Positions 1 to 4,994 of a stretch of DNA of 5,864 bases are shown one piece after another; positions within the stretch are counted from its first letter, which is position 1; every line of letters begins with the position of its first letter. Source of the stretch: Chromatiales bacterium (GTDB lineage: Bacteria > Pseudomonadota > Gammaproteobacteria > Chromatiales > Chromatiaceae); NCBI GenBank assembly GCA_024639625.1, contig JAHEIA010000219.1:1-5864 (forward strand), given 5' to 3'. Both the position numbers and the translations under genes were made by a program. The notes under the pieces were generated by a model, which was not told the DNA's origin, did no database searches, and worked only from the letters and a program-made list of their open reading frames with translations.

Positions 1-127
1 GCGCGAGATAAAGAAAACCTCCACCCAGGCCCGCGACTCCGATCAGGTGCAGGGTGCGCAGGCCGATATTGACCCAGCGCTGCCCCGGAAAGAAGCGCCT
101 CTTCGCATGAATATTTATTGGATTCAA
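1..127 (-). CDS. N-terminal part of an unrecognised, probably membrane-anchored protein (runs off left edge)
   Basis: Reading leftward from a TTG at 127-125, the frame is open to the window edge for 42 codons. It begins MNPINIHAKRRFFPGQRW, followed by a stretch rich in Leu, Ile, Val and Gly (about residues 21-42, containing RTLHLIGVAG and GLGGGFLYLA). The Lys-Arg-Arg cluster at 9-11 before a hydrophobic, glycine-rich stretch fits a membrane segment with a cytoplasmic N-terminus. TTG is the only standard start in this frame, because an in-frame TAA lies a few codons upstream. A weak GGA sits 7 bases before it. The nearby ATG at 108-106 is in another frame that stops after 21 codons. The gene lies 39 bases downstream of the MBL gene on the same strand, so it may be cotranscribed, although a candidate promoter lies in between. 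I do not recognise the family. In Pseudomonas the gene at this place is purC, which this is not. Confidence 0.55.
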   Translation of the reverse strand, partial: MNPINIHAKRRFFPGQRWVNIGLRTLHLIGVAGLGGGFLYLA

Positions 128-148
128 TTCATTATCCGATGCTATTTA

Positions 149-178
149 TGTATATTCTTCCCGGGATTATCCTGTCAG
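149..178 (-). promoter_or_regulatory. Candidate sigma70-type promoter for the left-edge membrane gene
   Basis: On the minus strand a CTGACA hexamer (178-173, five of six matches to TTGACA) is separated by 18 bases from TATACA (154-149, four of six matches to TATAAT). The -35 lies in the last codons of the MBL gene (the Leu-Thr codons before the final Gly). The predicted transcription start would be near 142, giving a leader of about 15 bases before the TTG. The surrounding 39-base gap is noticeably AT-rich compared with the neighbouring coding DNA. This is a match by eye only. Confidence 0.3.
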
Positions 179-934
179 CTCCAACCATCCGGTTACTATA
201 TCCTGGCGTGCTACGGAAAGCCGGGATGCCATTGCCGGAGCAACGTCGAGCAGTGATTCTCTGACCAGGAGGGGGGTGTTGTTCTTTTCGCTCAGGTGGC
301 CGGCCACGAGGTGTTCGATCGGGTCCAGGTCGAGCAGACGCAACAGATTTGCCGCCTGGGAGTTGCTCAGATGGCCGAACGCCCCGCCCACGCGGGCCTG
401 CAAGCTTGGCGGGTAGGGGCCGGAACGCAGCATCCCGGGGTCGTGATTACACTCGAGCAGCAATCCCTGACAACCATCCAGCGATTCGGCGATGTGCGGG
501 GTGATATTCCCCGCGTCGGTAAGCAAACCCAGCTGCACGCCACCGTGGCGGAACACGAACTGGCAGGGCTCCCGCGCATCATGTGGGATCGGATAGGGCA
601 GGACCTCCAGATCGCCGACACGGAATTTCTCGCCGTGTCCGTGGAACAGGCGCAATTCCGGCACGTCTCCGCAGTCCAAGCCGCGATAGGTGCCGGGGGT
701 CATCCAGATCGGCAGGCCGAAGCGGCGGGCGACTGGCCCTACCCCGCGGACATGGTCGCCGTGCTCGTGAGTCACCAGGATGGCATCGAGGGTCTCCGGT
801 TCCACCCCCAGGGGCGCCAAGCGCCGGCCTAGCTCGCGGGCAGGAAGACCGCAATCGACCAGTATCCGAACGCCTCCCCCTTCCACCAACGTGGCATTGC
901 CACGGCTCCCGCTGCCCAGGCAGGCGAACCGCAC
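167..934 (-). CDS. MBL-fold metallo-hydrolase, YycJ/WalJ-like (putative nuclease)
   Basis: This 255-residue protein has the usual length for small YycJ/WalJ-type metallo-beta-lactamase-fold proteins. It opens with the family signature FACLGSGSRGN (residues 3-13), followed by D27-C28-G29. The metal-binding motif is T55-H56-E57-H58-G59-D60-H61. Further likely ligands are H118 (IPHDA), D140 (LTDAG) and H213 (AGHLSEKNN), and ECNHD (161-165) and GHLSN (187-191) are also typical of this group. All expected metal residues are present, so the enzyme should bind two metals. The Bacillus anthracis YycJ relative has been described as a 5' exonuclease linked to mismatch repair; the substrate here is unknown. 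The start is a GTG at 934-932, only 3 bases after the bamC stop, with GAGCG as a weak ribosome site inside the junction, so translational coupling to bamC is likely. The same dapA-bamC-MBL order is known from Pseudomonas. The protein is probably cytoplasmic, as no signal peptide is seen. Confidence 0.9.
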   Translation of the reverse strand: MRFACLGSGSRGNATLVEGGGVRILVDCGLPARELGRRLAPLGVEPETLDAILVTHEHGDHVRGVGPVARRFGLPIWMTPGTYRGLDCGDVPELRLFHGHGEKFRVGDLEVLPYPIPHDAREPCQFVFRHGGVQLGLLTDAGNITPHIAESLDGCQGLLLECNHDPGMLRSGPYPPSLQARVGGAFGHLSNSQAANLLRLLDLDPIEHLVAGHLSEKNNTPLLVRESLLDVAPAMASRLSVARQDIVTGWLELTG

Positions 935-937
935 CGC

Positions 938-2074
938 TCAGCGGATCTGTTCTTGCAGCAAGGTGAGGATTCGGCTCGCCGTCGCCGTAGTATCCCGTTT
1001 GCCGTCCTCATCCAGAACCGTGGCTTTGGTCTGCCCTTCGATTTCCGCCAGGACGATGCGGTATTCGACGGGTTTTTCCTTATCGTCACTACTCCAGAAC
1101 GCCAACTTGGACAACAGTCCTTCTTTCTTCTGATAGCGCATGGGATCCCGATAGCGCACGTAGTAGATACCCTTCGAACGATCCCTGTCCTCGACCGCAA
1201 ACCCGACACGATCCAGGGCAACCCCGGTCAATCGCCAGGCGGTAGGGAAAGTCTCGTCGATGATCAGACTCGGCTGTCCATCCCGGTCCCGCATCAACTG
1301 AGAGCGTGGCTTACCACGGTCCTGTTGGGCAAGCGCTCGCGCTGCCTGATCTTCGGCCGCCCCCAGGTAGACCATGAGCCTGCGCAGCATTTCCGCTTCT
1401 AACTCAGGGTCGTTGGGCCGATTCTCCCAAACGGGCCGCTCTGAATCCGATGCGTTGGTGATCTTCTGCTGCATTCCCCGATGGGTGAGAAAAAGTTCCG
1501 TCGACTCGGCTTGCCGCCCGGCCTCCAGGCGAACCCGGTACTGATCCCGCGTCGCCGCGGAATACAGACCGGGAAACACCCCGCGGACCGTATCGGTGAC
1601 CCAGTCGTTCTTGATATCGGCCCGGTTTTCCAACCAGCCGGTTTCCATCACGCCCACGGCCGGGTCTTGCACGACTAGGGGAATCCCGTTTTCTCGCCAG
1701 AAGGATACGACCTCGGGCCAAACCTGATCGGGCGGCGCCTTGATCATGAGCCAGCGCTTGTCATTATCGCGCTCGACCGTGATATTTTCGATCTCGGGCA
1801 AGACCTCTGAATCGCCACGCCGCTGACGGCTCGGCTGGCTTTGCGCCGCGTACTGGGAATAGGTCGCTGATTCCCCGGCGGGAAGCTCCGGAATCACCAG
1901 CGATTCGCTGGCCGTGGAACGCGTAAGATCGGGAGGGATTTCGAGATCTTCTCCGACATCCCGTTCCTTCTTGTAATCCACGGTGCGGTCCGACACCAGT
2001 TTGCTGGTGCTGCAAGCCGCGAGCCCCAGGGCAGACATCAGCAGGAGCAAGGTTTGGATCGTTTTCAAAGCCAT
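938..2074 (-). CDS. bamC: Outer-membrane protein assembly factor BamC (NlpB) lipoprotein
   Basis: This is a 378-residue lipoprotein of the BAM complex, which inserts beta-barrel proteins into the outer membrane; BamC binds BamD. Residues 1-20 form a signal peptide with K4, a hydrophobic core and the lipobox L18-A19-A20-C21, so it should be lipidated at C21. Residue 22 is Ser, not Asp, which allows sorting to the outer membrane. Residues 22-50 form the extended N-terminal segment, including VDYKKERDVGEDLEIPPDL, the part that packs on BamD in known structures. Two helix-grip domains follow at about 97-240 (with GVMETGWLENRADI, 141-154) and 265-378, joined by a charged linker. It is slightly longer than E. 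coli BamC (about 344). The ATG at 2074 was chosen because it gives a complete signal peptide; a GGAA lies 11 bases upstream, a rather long spacing. The 128-base gap to dapA (2075-2202) shows no convincing promoter or terminator, so transcription from dapA probably continues through it. Confidence 0.94.
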   Translation of the reverse strand: MALKTIQTLLLLMSALGLAACSTSKLVSDRTVDYKKERDVGEDLEIPPDLTRSTASESLVIPELPAGESATYSQYAAQSQPSRQRRGDSEVLPEIENITVERDNDKRWLMIKAPPDQVWPEVVSFWRENGIPLVVQDPAVGVMETGWLENRADIKNDWVTDTVRGVFPGLYSAATRDQYRVRLEAGRQAESTELFLTHRGMQQKITNASDSERPVWENRPNDPELEAEMLRRLMVYLGAAEDQAARALAQQDRGKPRSQLMRDRDGQPSLIIDETFPTAWRLTGVALDRVGFAVEDRDRSKGIYYVRYRDPMRYQKKEGLLSKLAFWSSDDKEKPVEYRIVLAEIEGQTKATVLDEDGKRDTTATASRILTLLQEQIR

Positions 2075-2202
2075 CTGGTCATTCGTTCCGTAGCAAGATC
2101 ACTAGACCCTTCGACCGCCCGTTGCTTGCCCACCGGCAGGTAGAAAGGCCGATTCGTTGTCTCCAGGGCGAGCCGATCGGGGTTTGTCTCAGGCTGGAAG
2201 AT

Positions 2203-3078
2203 TCAGCTCACCCCCGCCTGACGCATGGCGTCCCGGACCGCCGGTTGAGCGGCTTCCGACAACCAGGTGAGCGGAAGCCGAATTCCCTTTGGCGCCAGCC
2301 CCATCTCTGTCATTACCCATTTGACCGGGATCGGATTGGATTCCAAAAATAGGGAGTGGTGCAACCCCTGCAGGCGCGAGTCGATCGCCGAGGCACGGTC
2401 GCTATCCCCCTGCAACGCAGCAAGGGACATCTCGTGCATCAGACGGGGCGCCACATTGGCAGTCACCGAGATGACTCCGTGCCCGCCAAGGAGCATGAAT
2501 TCCCTCGCCGTGGCATCATCACCGCTGTACAGTGCGAAATCCTCTCCGCAGAGCTCGCGTAGCAGGGAAACCCGCGCCAAGTCGCCGGTTGCCTCCTTGA
2601 TGCCGACGATATTCTCGATCGGGGCCAAGCGTTGCACGGTCTCGGGGCGCATGTCACAGGCCGTGCGCCCCGGCACATTGTACAGGATCTGGGGGATCTC
2701 CACTGCGTCAGCCACCGCCTTGAAATGGAGAAACAGGCCTTCCTGTGTGGGCTTATTATAGTACGGGGTCACCAGTAGGCAGGCATCCGCCCCCGCCTCG
2801 CTCGCACAGCGAGTGAGGATGATCGCTTCGCTGGTCGAATTCGCTCCGGTGCCCGCGATCACTGGGATGCGCCGGTCAGCGAACTCCACGACCTGCCGGA
2901 TCACGCGGCAGTGCTCGTCTTCGTCCAAGGTCGCGGATTCGCCGGTGGTGCCGACCGCCACAATGGCGTCCGTCCCCTGCGCCACGTGGAAATCGACCAA
3001 ATTGCGGAGACTGTTCTCGTCCAGGCTGCCATCCTCCCGCATCGGGGTGATCAGGGCCACCATGCTGCCGCGATACAT
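2203..3078 (-). CDS. dapA: 4-hydroxy-tetrahydrodipicolinate synthase
   Basis: This cytoplasmic TIM-barrel aldolase condenses pyruvate with aspartate semialdehyde in the diaminopimelate/lysine pathway, feeding peptidoglycan and lysine synthesis. At 291 residues it aligns almost position for position with E. coli DapA (292). The Schiff-base lysine is K161 (GIKEATGD). The catalytic residues T44-T45 (GTTGE), Y107 and Y133 are present, and R138 (NVPGRT) lies at the entrance. Lysine-site residues known from E. coli are mostly kept (S48, A49, H56, N80, E84, Y106), but H53 is replaced by Glu. The ATG at 3078 was chosen over an in-frame TTG 24 bases upstream: it gives the family N-terminus [12 protein letters not shown] and has GGAG 6 bases before it. 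It is the first gene of the probable dapA-bamC-MBL unit and is divergent from the HerA-like gene. Confidence 0.98.
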   Translation of the reverse strand: MYRGSMVALITPMREDGSLDENSLRNLVDFHVAQGTDAIVAVGTTGESATLDEDEHCRVIRQVVEFADRRIPVIAGTGANSTSEAIILTRCASEAGADACLLVTPYYNKPTQEGLFLHFKAVADAVEIPQILYNVPGRTACDMRPETVQRLAPIENIVGIKEATGDLARVSLLRELCGEDFALYSGDDATAREFMLLGGHGVISVTANVAPRLMHEMSLAALQGDSDRASAIDSRLQGLHHSLFLESNPIPVKWVMTEMGLAPKGIRLPLTWLSEAAQPAVRDAMRQAGVS

Positions 3079-3084
3079 AGCAAA

Positions 3085-3088
3085 CTCC
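3085..3088 (-). promoter_or_regulatory. Ribosome binding site deciding the dapA start
   Basis: GGAG on the minus strand ends 6 bases before the ATG at 3078. It lies inside the frame that would be translated from the alternative TTG at 3102, and no comparable site precedes that TTG. This supports the shorter, 291-residue DapA. Confidence 0.75.
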
Positions 3089-3109
3089 GGGGTTGAAACC
3101 AAAAGACGA

Positions 3110-3139
3110 ATACTATCCTCCCACTCAGGAGACTGACAA
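3110..3139 (-). promoter_or_regulatory. Candidate sigma70 promoter for dapA
   Basis: On the minus strand TTGTCA (3139-3134, five of six matches to TTGACA) and TAGTAT (3115-3110, four of six matches to TATAAT) are separated by 18 bases. Transcription would start near 3103, giving a leader of about 25 bases with the GGAG site properly placed before the ATG. The -35 hexamer is contained in one arm of an inverted repeat at 3133-3154, which suggests regulation by a bound protein. This is a motif match by eye. Confidence 0.5.
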
Positions 3140-3154
3140 GACGCGTTTTGTCAG
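3133..3154. repeat. Inverted repeat overlapping the dapA -35
   Basis: The arms CTGACAA (3133-3139) and TTGTCAG (3148-3154) are perfect inverted copies. As RNA the stem extends inward by a G-U and an A-U pair to 9 pairs around a CGCG loop (3142-3145). It lies upstream of the predicted dapA transcription start, so it would act as a DNA site (operator or activator site) rather than as part of the dapA leader. A run of Ts does not follow it on either strand, so it does not look like an intrinsic terminator. Confidence 0.55.
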
Positions 3155-3246
3155 GTCCGGCGTACCGCGCTCCAGCTGCCTGGGTTAGTATGACGCAACG
3201 GTGCTTGTATCGGACTCTTTGGGTTGAGCCGCGGCACGATCGCCTA

Positions 3247-3269
3247 CGAGCCCCTACCGCCGAGCCCCT
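3247..3269. repeat. Short direct repeat upstream of the HerA-like gene promoter
   Basis: CGAGCCCCT occurs exactly at 3247-3255 and again at 3261-3269, a 14-base period. It lies just upstream of the candidate -35 at 3276. Tandem sites in this position are sometimes activator boxes, but 9 bases in GC-rich DNA can recur by chance and the 14-base phase is not a whole helical turn. Confidence 0.3.
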
Positions 3270-3274
3270 GGCGC

Positions 3275-3286
3275 GTTGGCGCCAAC
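3275..3286. promoter_or_regulatory. 12-bp perfect palindrome, possible operator of the HerA-like gene
   Basis: GTTGGCGCCAAC reads identically on both strands. It covers the candidate -35 hexamer TTGGCG (3276-3281) of the plus-strand ATPase gene, so a dimeric protein bound here would block RNA polymerase. No particular regulator is recognised. Confidence 0.4.
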
Positions 3287-3304
3287 CGACGAGCGGCCTA
3301 AATT
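3276..3304 (+). promoter_or_regulatory. Candidate sigma70 promoter for the HerA-like ATPase gene
   Basis: TTGGCG (3276-3281, four of six matches to TTGACA) and TAAATT (3299-3304, four of six matches to TATAAT) are 17 bases apart. The predicted transcription start is near 3311, directly before the strong ribosome site at 3319-3326, giving a short leader. This fits translation starting at 3334 rather than at the far upstream in-frame start at 3148. Confidence 0.4.
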
Positions 3305-3318
3305 TGCGCTTTTTCCTT

Positions 3319-3326
3319 GGAGGAGG
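3319..3326 (+). promoter_or_regulatory. Strong ribosome binding site of the HerA-like gene
   Basis: GGAGGAGG is followed by 7 bases and then the ATG at 3334. It is the best Shine-Dalgarno sequence in the window. It lies within the frame that is open from 3148 and so identifies 3334 as the true start. Confidence 0.85.
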
Positions 3327-3333
3327 ACAACAT

Positions 3334-4980
3334 ATGGAAGAACTGAAAGCCATCGCCCGAATCAGCGCCGTCGGTGGTTCCGAGTTTACCGCGGTCCTGC
3401 GGGATCCCGGTTCGGACGTTCACCGCAACAGCGGCGGGATCTCGCCCGGGCATCCCGGCTCCTACCTCAGCGTGGTGGATGGCGATCTGCGGGTCCTAGC
3501 GCGGGTCCATCGCATTTTCGAGGGGGAAGCGGGTACTGCCACCACCAATCCCGGGAAACGGCGCTGCCTCAGCCTGCTCCCGCTCGGCGAGATGGATGCC
3601 CAGGGTGGTTTCCAACGGGGCGTCACGCGCTATCCCGGTTTCAATGCAGAGGTCTACCCGGTCACCGCGCAGGAGATGGCATTGATCTTCGGCACGCACG
3701 ACGCAACCGCCCTGACCTTGGGCAATCTTCCGGCGATGCCCGAGGTCGCGGTCTATCTGGACCCGACCCGACTGTTCAGCCGCCATCTTGCGGTCCTTGG
3801 GCAAAGCGGGGCCGGCAAGACTTGGGGTGTGACGTCGATGATCCAGAAGACGGTGGCCTTACTGCCGAAATCCCACATCGTGCTGCTCGACCTGCATGGC
3901 GAGTATTGCTGGCGAGACCAGACGGCCACACTTCAGTCCGCGTTCCCTGAGACGATGCTCCGTTATATCGATGCCACGGATCTGGAGATTCCGTACTGGC
4001 TGCTCAGCTTCGCTGAACTGGTGGACCTGTTCGTCGATCGCTCGGACCCGAACGTCTCTACCCAGATCGCATTCCTCCGGGAAACCGTGCAGCAGCTCAA
4101 GCAAGAGGCGAACAAGGACTTGGGGCTCGCCAACATCTCGATCGACTCGCCAGTCTATTTTTCGCTGGCCAAACTTTACCTGTACTTCAAGGAGGCCAAC
4201 TCCAAGATGTACGATTTCGGCAAGCGTGAAGGGCCGTTATTCGGCCAATTCGACGAGTTTTTGATCCGACTGCAGAGCCGGATGAATGATGTGCGCTATC
4301 GCTTTCTGCTGAAACCTCAGCGACGCCAGGACTCCGCCTCCCTGGTCGACCTGTTACGGGACTTCGTCGGGTTGGACGGGCAAGGAAAACAGGTAACGGT
4401 CATCGACCTGAGTTCGGTCCCGCACGATGTCCTGCCGACGGTTACAGCGCAGATCGGCCGTCTTGCTTTCGAGTTCAATTACTGGAATCCCCGCTACCGG
4501 GAGTTTCCGTTGCTACTGGTGTGCGAGGAGGCACATGCGTATATACCCCGTGGCGAGCGTACCCAATACAGCAACACCCGACGGTCGATGGAGCGAATCG
4601 CAAAGGAGGGCCGGAAATACGGTGTAGCACTGGTCGTTATCTCGCAGCGACCTCACGAACTCTCCGAGACCGTACTCTCCCAATGCGCGAACTATTTCTG
4701 CTTTCGCATCACCAACCCGGAAGACCAGGAATACGTGCGTGCTCTGGTGCCAGAAGGTGAACGCAATCTCGCCGACACCCTATCATCCCTCGGACGCGGC
4801 GAAGCGCTGACCCTCGGCGAGGCGGTACCGATACCCTTGCGCTTCCTTTTCCTGCCGCCCGACCCGACGCCGAATAGCGCCGACATCGACTTTACCACCC
4901 ACTGGCAGGGCGGCCCGGATGATGTCGATGTAGCGGGTATTGTCGATCAGTGGCGCAGACAACAAAGGCTCAAACACTGA
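3334..4980 (+). CDS. HerA-like hexameric ATPase / DNA translocase (DUF87, FtsK-HerA superfamily)
   Basis: This 548-residue protein has the layout of HerA ATPases. Residues 1-145 look like the N-terminal HAS-barrel region (ARISAVGGSEFTAVL near the start). The RecA-like motor follows, with Walker A GQSGAGKT (156-163, K162, T163) and a DLHGEY strand-loop at 186-191. A helical insertion spans about 215-345. Walker B is LLLVCEEAHAYIP (393-405) with adjacent E398/E399. RIAKEGRKYG (421-430) carries Arg finger candidates, and VISQRP (435-440) is a sensor-like strand. The C-terminal tail (500-526, PIPLRFLFLPPDP ... FTTHW) resembles the HerA brace. In archaea HerA works with the NurA nuclease in DNA end resection; bacterial relatives also occur in SIR2-HerA and DUF4297-HerA defence systems. 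No NurA or effector gene is next to it within the window. It appears to be a single-gene unit, divergent from dapA and convergent with an MBL gene. Base composition looks like its neighbours, so there is no sign of recent transfer. ATPase motor: very likely. DNA translocation: inferred. Cellular role: unknown. Confidence 0.9.
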   Translation: MEELKAIARISAVGGSEFTAVLRDPGSDVHRNSGGISPGHPGSYLSVVDGDLRVLARVHRIFEGEAGTATTNPGKRRCLSLLPLGEMDAQGGFQRGVTRYPGFNAEVYPVTAQEMALIFGTHDATALTLGNLPAMPEVAVYLDPTRLFSRHLAVLGQSGAGKTWGVTSMIQKTVALLPKSHIVLLDLHGEYCWRDQTATLQSAFPETMLRYIDATDLEIPYWLLSFAELVDLFVDRSDPNVSTQIAFLRETVQQLKQEANKDLGLANISIDSPVYFSLAKLYLYFKEANSKMYDFGKREGPLFGQFDEFLIRLQSRMNDVRYRFLLKPQRRQDSASLVDLLRDFVGLDGQGKQVTVIDLSSVPHDVLPTVTAQIGRLAFEFNYWNPRYREFPLLLVCEEAHAYIPRGERTQYSNTRRSMERIAKEGRKYGVALVVISQRPHELSETVLSQCANYFCFRITNPEDQEYVRALVPEGERNLADTLSSLGRGEALTLGEAVPIPLRFLFLPPDPTPNSADIDFTTHWQGGPDDVDVAGIVDQWRRQQRLKH

Positions 4981-4994
4981 ATATGCGGTCGGCC

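Noticed and set aside
47..256. 69-codon plus-strand frame at the left end.
   Set aside because: It overlaps the minus-strand MBL C-terminus and the left-edge gene, has no ribosome site, and its Cys/Tyr-rich sequence looks like a shadow translation.
296..832. 178-codon open frame on the plus strand opposite the YycJ-like gene.
   Set aside because: It is antisense to a gene with complete catalytic motifs, its protein has no recognisable pattern, and such frames are common in GC-rich DNA.
2075..2202. dapA-bamC gap checked for a terminator or a bamC promoter, including the CCGATCGG palindrome (2173-2180).
   Set aside because: There is no stable hairpin followed by Ts and no convincing -35/-10 pair. 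The 8-bp palindrome is short enough to be chance.
3079..3102. Eight-residue DapA extension from a TTG at 3102.
   Set aside because: No ribosome site precedes the TTG, whereas GGAG is ideally placed before the ATG at 3078. The resulting protein matches E. coli numbering exactly.
3148..3333. N-terminal extension of the HerA-like protein from an upstream start at 3148.
   Set aside because: The extension is low in family-like features. The near-ideal GGAGGAGG site with 7-base spacing and the family N-terminus both point to the ATG at 3334, and the candidate promoter lies inside the extension.
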